A stretch of DNA of 64,000 nt from Poindextera sp963706385 (GTDB lineage: Bacteria > Pseudomonadota > Alphaproteobacteria > Caulobacterales > Caulobacteraceae): contig OY970153.1 in NCBI GenBank assembly GCA_963706385.1, positions 558,001 to 622,000 on the forward strand, in the 5' to 3' direction. Shown here one piece after another: positions 42,107 through 51,620 of this stretch; position 1 is the stretch's first letter, and the number at the start of each line of letters is the position of its first letter. The notes below the pieces were generated by a model, which saw nothing but the letters and a program-made list of their open reading frames with translations, had not been told where the DNA came from and searched no databases. The translations under genes and the position numbers were made by a program.

Positions 42107-43120
42107 GTGAGTAAGCCGCCCATGCAGGTCTGTCCCAGCGTTGTCGAGACCATCGGCGATACGCCGCTGATCCGCCTGAGGCGGGCGAGCGCGGCCACCG
42201 GCTGCGAAATCTGGGGCAAGGCCGAGTTCATGAACCCCGGCCAGTCGGTCAAGGATCGCGCGGCCCTGTTCATCATCCGCGACGCCGAACAGCGCGGCCT
42301 CTTGCGCCCCGGCGGCCTGATCGTGGAGGGCACCGCGGGTAACACCGGCATCGGCCTGGCCGTGGTCGCCTCGGCGCTCGGCTACCGCGCCGAGATCGTC
42401 ATCCCCCGCACCCAGAGCCAGGAGAAGAAGGACGCGATCAGGCTTCTGGGCGCCAGGCTGGTCGAGGTCGACGCCGTGCCCTACTCCAATCCGGACAACT
42501 ACGTCCGCTATTCCGGCCGCCTGGCGGAAGAGCGGGCGCGCACCGAGCCTGGCGGGGCGATCTGGGCCAACCAATTCGACAATGTGGCCAACCGCGAGGC
42601 CCATCGCCTGACCACCGCGCCGGAGATCTGGGCCCAGACCGAGGGCAAGGTCGACGGCTTCGTCAGCGCGGTCGGCACCGGCGGCACCTTGGCGGGCGTG
42701 GCCATGGGCCTGCGCGAGAAGAACCCCGAGGTGGCCATCGCGCTGGCCGACCCGCCGGGCGCGGCGCTATACAACTGGTACGCCAAGGGAGAGCTGAAGG
42801 CCGAAGGAAGCTCGATCACCGAGGGGATCGGCCAGGGCCGGATCACCGCCAATCTGGAAGGGCTCGCCGTGGACCACGCCTACCTGATCCCCGACGCCGA
42901 GGCGGTGCGGCAGGTGTTCGACCTGACCGAGTTCGAGGGGCTTTGCCTGGGCGGCTCGTCCGGGGTCAACGTCGCCGGCGCGATCCGGCTGGCGCGCGAA
43001 CTGGGCCCCGGCAAGACCATCGTCACCATCCTCTGCGACCACGGCTCGCGCTACCAGAGCAAGCTGTTCAATCCCGCCTTCCTGGCCGAGCGGGGCCTGC
43101 CGGTCCCGGCCTGGCTGTGA
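42107..43120 (+). CDS. Cysteine synthase (O-acetylserine sulfhydrylase family)
   Basis: A 337-residue fold-type II PLP enzyme. The PLP lysine lies in NPGQSVKDRAAL (about 44-55), the acetylserine-binding loop is VEGTAGNTGIGLA (about 73-85) and the phosphate-binding loop is VGTGGTLAG (about 189-197). It makes cysteine from O-acetylserine and sulfide. The GTG at 42107 is the reported start; an ATG at 42122 is also possible. It is first in a cluster with a sulfurtransferase and metC, linked by 4- and 8-nt overlaps, for sulfur amino-acid metabolism. Confidence 0.9.
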   Translation: MSKPPMQVCPSVVETIGDTPLIRLRRASAATGCEIWGKAEFMNPGQSVKDRAALFIIRDAEQRGLLRPGGLIVEGTAGNTGIGLAVVASALGYRAEIVIPRTQSQEKKDAIRLLGARLVEVDAVPYSNPDNYVRYSGRLAEERARTEPGGAIWANQFDNVANREAHRLTTAPEIWAQTEGKVDGFVSAVGTGGTLAGVAMGLREKNPEVAIALADPPGAALYNWYAKGELKAEGSSITEGIGQGRITANLEGLAVDHAYLIPDAEAVRQVFDLTEFEGLCLGGSSGVNVAGAIRLARELGPGKTIVTILCDHGSRYQSKLFNPAFLAERGLPVPAWL

Positions 43121-43983
43121 GCGCCCCGGACCGCGACCCGATGGTCTCGACCGACTGGCTGGCCAGCCGGCTCGACGCACCCGACCTGGTGGTGATCGAC
43201 GCGACCTGGCTCATGCTCGGCTCGCCGCGCGACGCGCGCGCCGAGTACGCCGACCGCCACATCCCCGGCGCGGAGTATTTCGACATCGACGAGGTGTCGG
43301 ATCATGCCAGCGACCTGCCGCACATGCTGCCCGATCCGGCGGATTTCGCGGTTCGCGTCCGACGCATGGGGATCGAACCCGACACGCGGGTCGTGGTCTA
43401 TGACGCCGAGGGCCTGTTCTCCGCCCCTCGGGTCTGGTGGATGTTCCGCGTCATGGGCCACGAGAACGTCGCGGTGCTGGACGGGGGCCTGGCCAAATGG
43501 ATCGCCGAGGCCCGGCCGCTCGAGGCCGGCTGGATCCAGAAGCCGCACGGCGAGTTCAAGGCCCATCCGGATTCCGGCCTGGTCCGCGACCTGGCCCAGG
43601 TGCGCGCGGCGCTGGAGACCGGGAGCGAACAGGTGGTCGACGCCCGCGCCGCCGACCGCTTCACCGGCCGCGCGCCCGAGCCGCGCGTCGGCCTGCGCGG
43701 CGGCCACATGCCCGGCGCGCGCAACCTGCCCTGGTCGGCGGTGGTGACCGCCGAGGGAACGCTGGCGCCCAAGGGCGAACTGGAGCGGGCGTTCGCCGCC
43801 GCCGGCGTCGACCTCGACCGGCCGATCATCACCACCTGCGGCTCGGGCGTGTCCGCCGCCATTCTCAACCTGGCCCTGGCGCGGCTGGGCCGCTGGCGAA
43901 GCGCGGTCTACGACGGCTCGTGGAGCGAATGGGGCGCGCGCGCCGACACGCCCGTGGCGACCGGTGAGGCCGTGAATGGCTGA
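43117..43983 (+). CDS. sseA: 3-mercaptopyruvate/thiosulfate sulfurtransferase
   Basis: A 288-residue protein with two rhodanese domains. The N-terminal one is inactive (VVVYDAEGLFSAPRVWW without Cys); the C-terminal one has the catalytic loop TTCGSGVSAA (Cys near 235), and CGSGV matches the mercaptopyruvate-type loop. It moves sulfur from 3-mercaptopyruvate or thiosulfate to acceptors. The GTG at 43117 overlaps the cysteine synthase stop (GTGA), favouring it over the ATG at 43141. Confidence 0.9.
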   Translation: MSAPDRDPMVSTDWLASRLDAPDLVVIDATWLMLGSPRDARAEYADRHIPGAEYFDIDEVSDHASDLPHMLPDPADFAVRVRRMGIEPDTRVVVYDAEGLFSAPRVWWMFRVMGHENVAVLDGGLAKWIAEARPLEAGWIQKPHGEFKAHPDSGLVRDLAQVRAALETGSEQVVDARAADRFTGRAPEPRVGLRGGHMPGARNLPWSAVVTAEGTLAPKGELERAFAAAGVDLDRPIITTCGSGVSAAILNLALARLGRWRSAVYDGSWSEWGARADTPVATGEAVNG

Positions 43984-45163
43984 CGAGGTATCGAGCGCCG
44001 GCCCCTCGACCCGACTGATCCACGCCGTCGGCGCCAAGGCGTTGACCGCCAGAACCGTGGGCCCGCCGATCCAGCATGGCTCGACCGTGCTGCTGCCCAA
44101 CGCGGAGGCGCTCTACGACCACTCCATGCCGACCTATGGCCGCGCGGGCCTGGCCACCCACGAGACCCTGCGCGCGGCCCTGGCCGAGTTGGAGGGCGCG
44201 GCCGACTGCCAACTCTATCCCTCCGGCGTCGCGGCCCTGACCGGCGCGCTTTTGGCCCTGCTGCGGGCCGGCGACGAGATCCTGGTGGTCGACAGCGTCT
44301 ACGCCCCGACCCGGCGGTTCTGTGACAAGGTGCTGGCGCGCTATGGCGTCAAGGTCGGCTATTACCCGCCGCGGATCGCGCCCGAGGCGCTGCTGGCGCT
44401 GGGCGGCAAGGCGCTCAAGCTGATCGTGCTGGAATCGCCGGGCTCGCTGACCTTCGAGCTGCAGGACACAGCGGCGATCGCCGCCCTGGCCCGCCAGCGG
44501 GGCGTCTTGACCCTGATCGACAACACCTGGGCCGCGGGCCTGCTGTTCAAGCCCCTGGCGCACGGGGTCGACGTCAGCGTCCAGGCCCTGACCAAATACG
44601 TCTGCGGCCATTCCGACGTGTTCATGGGCTCGGCCTGCGCGAGCGATCCGGCGATGGTCAAGGCGCTGGACGATGGGGTGTCGCACCTGGGCTGGTCGGT
44701 TTCCGGCGCCGACGCTTATCAGGCGCTGCGGGGCCTGCGGACCCTGGCGGCGCGGATGGAGAGACACGGCCAGAGCGGGTTCAAGGTCGCCGCCTGGCTG
44801 GCGCGGCAGCCGGAGGTCAGCGAGGTGATCCATCCGGGCCTGCCCGCCTCGCCGGACCATGCGATCTGGGCGCGGGACTATGCCGGCGCCTGCGGCCTGT
44901 TCGCCTTCACCCTGACCCCCGCGCCTGAGGCTGCGGTGAACGCCCTGCTCAACCGACTGAAGCTGTTCGGACTGGGGTTTTCCTGGGGCGGGTTCGAGAG
45001 CCTGGCGATCCCCGGCGACAGCCAGCTCACCCAGCGCCGGTTCAAGCCGAAGCTTCCCGGCCCGCTGGTGCGGCTGCACATCGGCCTGGAGGAGCCGGAA
45101 GACCTGATCGCCGACCTGCGGGCGGGGCTGGACGCGTTCGCGCGGGCCGCCGCGCGGGCTTGA
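43976..45163 (+). CDS. metC: Cystathionine beta-lyase
   Basis: A 395-residue Cys/Met-metabolism PLP enzyme. Landmarks: STVLLPNAEALYD, TYGRAGLATHETLRAALAELEGA (about 52-74), LYPSGVAALTGALLAL (about 79-94) and the PLP lysine in SVQALTKYVCGHSDVFMGS (about 199-217). It cleaves cystathionine to homocysteine for methionine synthesis. The 8-nt overlap with sseA shows an operon. The MetC assignment within the family is good but cystathionine gamma-type activity cannot be excluded. Confidence 0.9.
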   Translation: MADEVSSAGPSTRLIHAVGAKALTARTVGPPIQHGSTVLLPNAEALYDHSMPTYGRAGLATHETLRAALAELEGAADCQLYPSGVAALTGALLALLRAGDEILVVDSVYAPTRRFCDKVLARYGVKVGYYPPRIAPEALLALGGKALKLIVLESPGSLTFELQDTAAIAALARQRGVLTLIDNTWAAGLLFKPLAHGVDVSVQALTKYVCGHSDVFMGSACASDPAMVKALDDGVSHLGWSVSGADAYQALRGLRTLAARMERHGQSGFKVAAWLARQPEVSEVIHPGLPASPDHAIWARDYAGACGLFAFTLTPAPEAAVNALLNRLKLFGLGFSWGGFESLAIPGDSQLTQRRFKPKLPGPLVRLHIGLEEPEDLIADLRAGLDAFARAAARA

Positions 45164-45166
45164 CGC

Positions 45167-46342
45167 TTAATCCGCCGCGGCCCTCGGCGCTCTTCTCACC
45201 TCCACCACCCGCACGCGCGCGCCGTCCAGCACCAGGGCCAGCTCGCCATGCTTGAGCTTCAGCGCGTCCTCGCCGAACGCCTCGCGGCGCCAGCCGTGCA
45301 GCGCGGGGGTGTCGGCGTGGTCGTCGGCGGCGATCCGTTCGAGGTCGGAGACGGTGGCGATCAGCTTGGCGGCGACGCCGGCGTCCTCGGCCCGGGCCTT
45401 GAGCAGCACCTTGAGCAGTTCGACGATCGCGCCCGAGGGCGGCTGGGGCGATGTTCCACTTCGCTCGATCTTCGGCGCGTAGCCCTCGGGATCGGCCAGG
45501 CCCTGCTTGATCGCCTCGATCAGCTCGGCCCCGAAGCGCGATCCGCCGAAACCCTTGGGCAACGAACGCAGGCGGTTCAGCCCATCCAGATCGGTCGGCG
45601 TCTGGGTGGCGATCTCATCGATGGCGTCGTCCTTGAGGATACGGCCGCGCGGCTGGTCGCGCGTCTGGGCGGTGCGCTCGCGCCAGGCGGCCACCGACCG
45701 CAGCACGGACAGGTATTTGGCCGCGAACTTGCGCGGCTTCAGCCGACGCCAGGCGTTCTCGGGGTCGACGTCGTACAGCTCCGGATCGGTGAGCTGGGCC
45801 ATCTCCTCGGTGACCCAGGCCAGCCGCCCCGCCTGCTCCAGCCGCGCGCGCAGTTGCGGATAGAGCGCGGCCAAGTGGGTCACGTCGGCCAGGGCGTAGT
45901 CCAGTTGCGCCTGGCTGAGCGGGCGGCGGGCCCAATCGGTAAACCGGCTGCTCTTGTCCAATTCGATGCGTAGCATCTGGCGCACCAGGGCGTCATAGGC
46001 GATCTGCTCGCCGAAGCCCGCGGCCATGCCGGCGATCTGGGTGTCGAATAGCGGCCGCGGCAGGACCCCGAGGTTGTTGAAGATTTCGACGTCCTGGCGC
46101 GCGGCGTGGAACACCTTTTGGACCTTCTCGTCGGCCAGCACCGCGAGCAGCGGGCCGAGATCCAGGCCGTCGGCCAGCGGATCGATCACCGCGGAGGCCT
46201 GCGCGCTGGCCACCTGGACCAGGCAGAGCTTGGGCCAATAGGTGGTCTCGCGCATGAATTCGGTGTCGACCGCGATGAACGGCGCCTGGGCGATCCGGGC
46301 GCCGAAGGCTTCGAGTTCGGCTGTGGTGGTGATCGGCGTCAT
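45167..46342 (-). CDS. rnd: Ribonuclease D
   Basis: A 391-residue 3'-5' exoribonuclease for tRNA maturation. DEDDy active-site residues are visible: FIAVDTEFMRETTYW (Asp, Glu), VFHAARQDVEIF (Asp) and LDYALADVTHL (Tyr and final Asp). One or two HRDC domains follow (about 205-370). Convergent with metC, with only 3 nt between, and divergent from purM. Confidence 0.95.
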   Translation of the reverse strand: MTPITTTAELEAFGARIAQAPFIAVDTEFMRETTYWPKLCLVQVASAQASAVIDPLADGLDLGPLLAVLADEKVQKVFHAARQDVEIFNNLGVLPRPLFDTQIAGMAAGFGEQIAYDALVRQMLRIELDKSSRFTDWARRPLSQAQLDYALADVTHLAALYPQLRARLEQAGRLAWVTEEMAQLTDPELYDVDPENAWRRLKPRKFAAKYLSVLRSVAAWRERTAQTRDQPRGRILKDDAIDEIATQTPTDLDGLNRLRSLPKGFGGSRFGAELIEAIKQGLADPEGYAPKIERSGTSPQPPSGAIVELLKVLLKARAEDAGVAAKLIATVSDLERIAADDHADTPALHGWRREAFGEDALKLKHGELALVLDGARVRVVEVRRAPRAAAD

Positions 46343-46434
46343 CGGCTAGCTATAACGCGGCGCGGCGCCGGGTGGGCAAGAGTCGATCCGCCGCCGGCAA
46401 GATTCCTGTTGTTCTTCTCGCCCGGGACCAGAGC

Positions 46435-47472
46435 ATGACCGACCGGCCAAACGGCCTGACCTACGCCCAGGCCGGCGTCGACATCGACGCGGGCGCGGCC
46501 CTGGTCGAGGCGATCAAGCCGCTGGCCCGATCGACCAGGCGGCCCGGTGCCGACGCCGCGCTGGGCGGTTTCGGCGCGTTGTTCGACCTGAAGGCGGCGG
46601 GCTACGCCGATCCGCTGATCGTGACCACCACCGACGGGGTGGGCACCAAGCTGAAGATCGCCATCGAAAGCGGCCATCACGACACGGTCGGCATCGACCT
46701 GGTGGCCATGTGCGTCAACGACCTGCTCGCCCAGGGCGCCGAGCCCCTGATGTTCCTGGATTATTACGCCACCGGCAAGCTGGACGTGGCGATCGGGGCG
46801 CGGGTGGTGGCGGGCATCGCCGAGGGCTGCCGCCAAGCCGGCGCGGCGCTGGTCGGCGGGGAGACCGCCGAGATGCCGGGGCTGTACGCCGGCGGCGACT
46901 ACGACCTGGCGGGATTTTCCGTCGGCGCGGTGGAGCGGGGCGGCGTGTTGCCGCGACTGGAGCGCCAGCGGGCGGGCGACATCTTGATCGGACTGGCCTC
47001 CTCCGGGCCTCATTCCAACGGCTATTCGCTGATCCGCAAGGTGGTGGAGCGCGCAGGTCTTGGCTGGGACGCGCCGGCGCCCTTCGCGCCCGGCCAGAGC
47101 CTGGGCGCGGCGCTGATGGCCCCGACCCGGATCTACGTGAAGAGCGTCCTGCCGCTGATCAGGGCGCGGTTGATCGAAGGCTGCGCGCATATCACCGGCG
47201 GCGGATTGATCGAAAACCCGCCGCGCGCGGTCGCCGAAGGGCTGGCGCCGGCGTTCGACTGGAACGCCTGGCCCTTGCCGGCGGTGTTCGGCTGGTTGCA
47301 ACAGGTGGGTGGGATTGGCGATCACGAGCTTCGCCGCACCTTCAACTGCGGGGTGGGCTTCATCCTGATCGTCAAGCCAGCCAACGCCGAGCCAACTCTG
47401 GCGGCCCTGCTCAACGCCGGCGAGGCCGCCTTCGTCTGCGGTCAATTAACCGAGGCCAAGGCCGGATCGTGA
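46435..47472 (+). CDS. purM: Phosphoribosylformylglycinamidine cyclo-ligase
   Basis: A 345-residue AIR synthetase, fifth step of purine synthesis. Visible: YAQAGVDIDAG at the N terminus, TTTDGVGTKLKIA (about 62-74), GIDLVAMCVNDLLAQGAEPL (about 83-102), GGETAEMPGLYAGGDYDLAGF and SSGPHSNGYSLIR (about 183-195). I chose the ATG at 46435. The stop overlaps the purN start by 4 nt. Confidence 0.96.
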   Translation: MTDRPNGLTYAQAGVDIDAGAALVEAIKPLARSTRRPGADAALGGFGALFDLKAAGYADPLIVTTTDGVGTKLKIAIESGHHDTVGIDLVAMCVNDLLAQGAEPLMFLDYYATGKLDVAIGARVVAGIAEGCRQAGAALVGGETAEMPGLYAGGDYDLAGFSVGAVERGGVLPRLERQRAGDILIGLASSGPHSNGYSLIRKVVERAGLGWDAPAPFAPGQSLGAALMAPTRIYVKSVLPLIRARLIEGCAHITGGGLIENPPRAVAEGLAPAFDWNAWPLPAVFGWLQQVGGIGDHELRRTFNCGVGFILIVKPANAEPTLAALLNAGEAAFVCGQLTEAKAGS

Positions 47473-48095
47473 CGCGCACCCGAGTCGGAATCCTGCTCTC
47501 GGGGCGCGGCTCCGACGCCATGGCGCTGATCGAGGCCGCGCGCGCCGACGGCTTCCCGGCAGAGATCGCCCTGGTGGTCTCCAACAATCCGGATGCGCCG
47601 GGCCTGGAAAAGGCCGCCGCGGCCGGGATCGCCACCCGCGCCATCGACCATCGTCCGTACCGCAAGGACCGCGCGGCGCACGAGCGGGCGATCGACGCCG
47701 CCCTGCGCGAGGCGGGCGTCACCTTCGTCGCCCTGGCCGGCTACATGCGCATCCTGACGCCGGTCTTCGTCCAGGCCTGGCGCGGGCGGATGATCAACAT
47801 CCATCCCTCGCTGACGCCGCTGTTTCCGGGGCTGCACACCCACCGGCGGGCGCTCGAGGCCGGGGTCAAGCTGCACGGCGCCAGCGTGCACTGGGTGGTC
47901 GACGGGGTCGACGAGGGCCCGCTGATCGGCCAGGCCGCGGTGCCGGTGCTGCCCGGCGACGACGAGGAGTCTCTCGCCGCCCGGGTGCTGGCCGCCGAAC
48001 ATCGGCTCTATCCCGTGTGCCTCGCCGCGGCGATCACCGGTGTGGTGCGAGAGCCGGACGCGGACGCGGTGCTCGCCAATCCGCGGCTGGACTGA
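47469..48095 (+). CDS. purN: Phosphoribosylglycinamide formyltransferase
   Basis: A 208-residue enzyme adding the formyl group from 10-formyltetrahydrofolate to GAR. Motifs: ILLSGRGSDAMALI (about 8-21, phosphate loop), LAGYMRILTPVF (about 92-103), INIHPSLTPLFPGLHTH (Asn and His catalytic, about 113-129) and HWVVDGVDEGPLI (Asp). The start is GTG at 47469 within the purM stop (GTGA). Some genomes place purN-purM together like this. Confidence 0.95.
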   Translation: MTRTRVGILLSGRGSDAMALIEAARADGFPAEIALVVSNNPDAPGLEKAAAAGIATRAIDHRPYRKDRAAHERAIDAALREAGVTFVALAGYMRILTPVFVQAWRGRMINIHPSLTPLFPGLHTHRRALEAGVKLHGASVHWVVDGVDEGPLIGQAAVPVLPGDDEESLAARVLAAEHRLYPVCLAAAITGVVREPDADAVLANPRLD

Positions 48096-48106
48096 CCCAC
48101 CCTCAA

Positions 48107-48203
48107 CCGCTCGTCCCCGCGAAAGCGGGGATCCAGGTTTTTTATGCAATCCGCTGATTCAAAATAAAAACGCCTGGGTCCCCGCTTTCGCGGGGATGAG
48201 CGG
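48107..48203. repeat. REP-like inverted repeat with CCCCGCGAAAGCGGGG core
   Basis: A 31-bp arm (48107-48137) and its inverted partner (48173-48203) match at 29 of 31 positions, separated by 35 A+T-rich bases. Each arm contains the palindrome CCCCGCGAAAGCGGGG. It lies between convergent purN and ndk and may terminate both. Palindromes with this core are widespread in Alphaproteobacteria. Confidence 0.9.
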
Positions 48204-48235
48204 TGTAGGGGTAACCGCAGGCTCAAATCGGCAGA

Positions 48236-48655
48236 TCACCCGACGATGTCGGCTTCCGAGAAGAACTGGGCGATCTCGATCGCCGCGTTCTCGACGCTGT
48301 CCGAGCCATGCACCGAATTCTCGCCCACCGATTCGGCGTAGAGCTTGCGGATGGTGCCCTCGGCCGCCTGGGCCGGATTGGTGGCGCCCATCACCTCGCG
48401 GTAGCGGGCCACCGCGTTTTGGCCCTGCAGCACCTGGACCACCACCGGGGCCGAGATCATGAAATCGACCAGCTCGCCGAAGAACGGCCGCTCCTTGTGC
48501 ACCTCGTAGAAGCGTTCGGCCTGGGCGCGGGTCATGTGGATGCGGCGCTGGCCTATGATGCGCAGGCCCGCGGCCTCGATCACGGTGTTCACCTTGCCGG
48601 TGATGTTCCGGCGCGTGGCGTCCGGCTTGATGATCGAAAAGGTTCGTTCGGTCAT
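48236..48655 (-). CDS. ndk: Nucleoside diphosphate kinase
   Basis: A 139-residue enzyme transferring phosphate between NTPs and NDPs. MTERTFSIIKPDATRRNITGK begins the protein (KPDA motif), and the active-site His lies in ENSVHGSDSVENA (about 114-126). A longer frame on the strand is only a shadow of the neighbouring gene. ATG at 48655. Confidence 0.96.
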   Translation of the reverse strand: MTERTFSIIKPDATRRNITGKVNTVIEAAGLRIIGQRRIHMTRAQAERFYEVHKERPFFGELVDFMISAPVVVQVLQGQNAVARYREVMGATNPAQAAEGTIRKLYAESVGENSVHGSDSVENAAIEIAQFFSEADIVG

Positions 48656-48760
48656 GTCTGATCGAGGCTCGCACGAAAGCGTTGGCGGGGAGTTGGATTG
48701 CAGAGGTCGCGGGCTTATAGCCGTGCGCTTTCCTCCCGCCAAGGCGCGCCGCCGCATCAA

Positions 48761-50647
48761 ATGCTGCAGATCAACGAACTCGTCTTCGACGCCTGGGGCC
48801 GCCGCTTCTTCGATCGCGCGAGCGTCAACCTGCCAGTCAATGGCAAGGTCGGCCTGGTGGGCCGCAACGGCGCCGGCAAGTCGACCCTGTTCAAGCTGAT
48901 CCTCGGCCAGCTCACGCCCGGTTCGGGCGACATCCGCCTGCCCAAGCACGCGCGCCTTGCTTCCGTGGACCAGGAGCACCCCGCCACGCCGGTCGCCCTG
49001 CTGGACACGGTGCTGGCCGCCGACGTCGAGCGCGCCCGGCTGATGGCCGAGCTCGAGACCGCCGAGCCCGAGCACCTGGGCGAAATCTACGCCCGGCTGA
49101 TCGAGATCGACGCCGACCGGGCGCCCTCCCGCGCGGCGGAAATCCTGAGCGGCCTGGGCTTTTCCAACGATGACCTGGCCCGGCCGATGGCGGAGTTCTC
49201 CGGCGGCTGGCGCATGCGCGTGGCGCTGGCCGCGGCGCTGTTCGCCCAGCCGGAAATGCTGCTGCTGGACGAGCCGACCAACTACCTGGACCTGGAAGGC
49301 GCCCTCTGGCTCGAGGCGCGCCTGCAGAAATACCCCCACTCGGCCCTGGTCATCGGCCACGACCGGGACATCCTGAACAACGCCTGCGGCTACATCCTGC
49401 ACCTGCACGACGGCAAGCTGGACCTCTACACCGGCGGCTACGACGCCTTCGAGCTCCAGCGGGCAGAGAGGCTGCGGCTGGCCGAGGCGATGCGCGTCAA
49501 GGTCGAGGCCAAGCGCGCGCACATGCAGGAATTCGTCGACCGGTTCCGCGCCAAGGCGTCCAAGGCGCGCCAGGCCCAGTCGCGGCTGAAGATGCTGGCC
49601 AAGCTGCCGGCGATCTCGGAGGCGGAGATGGAGCACACAGCCCCCTTCACCCTGCCCTCGCCCGCCCGCCCGCTGGCCCCGCCGCTGGTGCGGCTGGAGA
49701 ACGTCGCGGTCGGCTACGACGGGCCGCCGGTCTTGAAGCGGCTGAACCTGAGGCTCGATCTGGACGACCGCATCGGCCTTCTGGGCGTCAACGGCGCGGG
49801 TAAGTCGACCTTCGCCAAGATGCTCGCCGGCGCCCTGCCGATCGCCTCCGGCGAGATGCACCGCGACCGGCGGATCAAGGTCGGCTGGTTCCACCAGCAT
49901 CAGATCGAGGCGCTGGACCCGGCCGACACCCCGCTCGACATCATCCGCACCCGTATGCGCGAGGCCAGCGAGTCCCAGCGCCGCTCGAAGCTGGCCCAGT
50001 TCGGCCTGGGCTACGACAAGGCCGAGACCACGGTGGCCAACCTCTCGGGCGGCGAACGCGCCCGGCTGCTGCTCAATCTGGTGGCGATGGACGCGCCGCA
50101 CCTGCTGATCCTCGACGAGCCGACCAACCACCTGGACATCGACAGCCGCCGGGCCCTGCTGGACGCGCTGAACGACTACGAAGGCGGGGTGATCCTGATC
50201 ACCCACGACCGCTCCTTGATGGAACTGGTCGCCGACCGGCTGTGGCTGGCGGCCGACGGGACGGTCAAGCCGTTCGACGGGGACATGGAGGACTACGCCA
50301 GGTTCGTGCTGGACCGCGCCCGCCTCGCCGCCCGCGGACCCTCGCAGACGGTGGAACAGCCCGCCGCGCCGCCGCCGAAACCCGCGCCCTCGCGCAATCC
50401 CGCCGGCCTCGTTGGTCCCTTGAAGCGCAAGCTGGAGGCGGCCGAGGCGGCGCTGGCGCGCGAGACCCGCGCGGCGGCGGAGCTGGACCAGGCCCTGTCC
50501 GACCCGGCCCTGTTCGCCCGCGACCCGGCCAGGGCCGCCGAACTCGGCAAACGCCGGGCGCGGACCCAGGACGCGCTGGACGCGGCGGAGAGCAAGTGGC
50601 TGTCAGCGGCGGAAGCCTACGAGGCGGCCAAGGCCAGCGTGGGTTAG
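48761..50647 (+). CDS. ABC-F family ATPase
   Basis: A 628-residue soluble protein with two ABC cassettes: Walker A GRNGAGKST (about 32-40) and GVNGAGKST (about 344-352), signatures FSGGWRMRVA and LSGGERARLL, Walker B LLLDEPTNYLDLEG and LILDEPTNHLDID. The linker between them is KAKRAHMQEFVDRF-like and the C-terminal tail is a coiled-coil (about 565-625). ABC-F proteins act on the ribosome; this one is of the YheS/Uup type. I chose the ATG at 48761, which starts MLQINELVFDAWG. Confidence 0.9.
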   Translation: MLQINELVFDAWGRRFFDRASVNLPVNGKVGLVGRNGAGKSTLFKLILGQLTPGSGDIRLPKHARLASVDQEHPATPVALLDTVLAADVERARLMAELETAEPEHLGEIYARLIEIDADRAPSRAAEILSGLGFSNDDLARPMAEFSGGWRMRVALAAALFAQPEMLLLDEPTNYLDLEGALWLEARLQKYPHSALVIGHDRDILNNACGYILHLHDGKLDLYTGGYDAFELQRAERLRLAEAMRVKVEAKRAHMQEFVDRFRAKASKARQAQSRLKMLAKLPAISEAEMEHTAPFTLPSPARPLAPPLVRLENVAVGYDGPPVLKRLNLRLDLDDRIGLLGVNGAGKSTFAKMLAGALPIASGEMHRDRRIKVGWFHQHQIEALDPADTPLDIIRTRMREASESQRRSKLAQFGLGYDKAETTVANLSGGERARLLLNLVAMDAPHLLILDEPTNHLDIDSRRALLDALNDYEGGVILITHDRSLMELVADRLWLAADGTVKPFDGDMEDYARFVLDRARLAARGPSQTVEQPAAPPPKPAPSRNPAGLVGPLKRKLEAAEAALARETRAAAELDQALSDPALFARDPARAAELGKRRARTQDALDAAESKWLSAAEAYEAAKASVG

Positions 50648-50738
50648 GCGGACAGGCCCCCGCCTCCACCGCGCTCGTCCCGGCGGCCAACTGCCGGATC
50701 GGGTGGTGACCGGTCATTCGACTGGGCAAGCTGACCTT

Positions 50739-51284
50739 TTAATCAGAGTTTAGGTCGGGACGCCGTGCGGCCAACGCACCGTCTAAGTTTTCGGGGCAGA
50801 TAACAAATGTGCCCCATGCGATTGTCTGACCTGAAAGGGACGTCAAAACTCGTCTACCAGTGGCGCGCTTCTCGAACTTCGCCACATCAATCCATTTGAT
50901 TTGGCATCGCCTACCCCAAAACGGCGCAAAGGCAATTCCATCACTATTCCATCGCCACGTATCAAATGAATACCCTCCAAACCAAAGGCCAACGCCGCCT
51001 GGGGCAACAATTAGGAGGATGTCCGATATAATATTTACGTGATCGACCAAACCGGCCCACGTGAGATAAGAAAAGGCCGCCGCAAACATTATGCAAGCGA
51101 GAGCCGCCACTGCCGTCGCCGTTCCCCTGACAGTTTTACCCTCGTTCAAGGCCCTGATGACAAGCGGCGATCGAGCGACTATCCGATTGAGAAACGATGG
51201 AATAACCCAGACGAACACTGCCGTAAGTGGCAAAATGGCGGCGCGTTCCAGGCCATAACGCAAGAAAGTCGACGTAAAGCCCAT
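50739..51284 (-). CDS. Putative membrane protein of unknown function
   Basis: A 181-residue protein starting MGFTSTFLRYGLERAAILPL. Hydrophobic segments lie at about 14-32, 58-80 and 92-112, followed by a soluble part with the pattern DGIAFAPFWGRRCQIKWIDVAKFEK, which resembles bacterial PH-like domains. No function is inferred. Base composition is visibly less G+C-rich than the neighbours, suggesting acquisition. Alternative start 39 nt upstream at 51323. Confidence 0.6.
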   Translation of the reverse strand: MGFTSTFLRYGLERAAILPLTAVFVWVIPSFLNRIVARSPLVIRALNEGKTVRGTATAVAALACIMFAAAFSYLTWAGLVDHVNIISDILLIVAPGGVGLWFGGYSFDTWRWNSDGIAFAPFWGRRCQIKWIDVAKFEKRATGRRVLTSLSGQTIAWGTFVICPENLDGALAARRPDLNSD

Positions 51285-51620
51285 CTGGTGTCGTCCCGAG
51301 GGCCAACCCTGCGTAACCCCCACAAGGCCGCTACGTCAGAATTTCAGGCCGTTGTCCGTCCCGTCCAGGCTACCGCACAGGCGGTGTCTGTTTTGCTAAT
51401 TCAACGGCCGGTCCTGGCGCGGAGAATGTCTCCTTGGGGTCGAACCCGGCGGTGGCGATATGTCGGCTTTGGGTCGTGAGTTGACGTTTCGTCAATGGCG
51501 AAGGTGCGGAGAATTCAACCGATGGAAACCCCGCCCCCGCGTGGGTCGAACGCCCGCCTCGGCGGATGTCAGGGTCGGGTCGAACCCGGTCCCTCGTCCG
51601 CGCCCTCACACCCCCCGGCC
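51285..51620. other. Noncoding stretch without recognised feature
   Basis: No credible gene in either strand. It contains three similar short segments, GGGTCGAAC followed by a C-rich tract, around 51438, 51544 and 51574, of unknown meaning. It separates the low-GC membrane protein from the I78 inhibitor. Confidence 0.6.

Noticed and set aside
48236..50206. A 656-codon frame covering ndk and running antisense to the ABC-F gene
   Set aside because: Only the C-terminal 139 codons (ndk) are real; the rest is antisense to a conserved gene.
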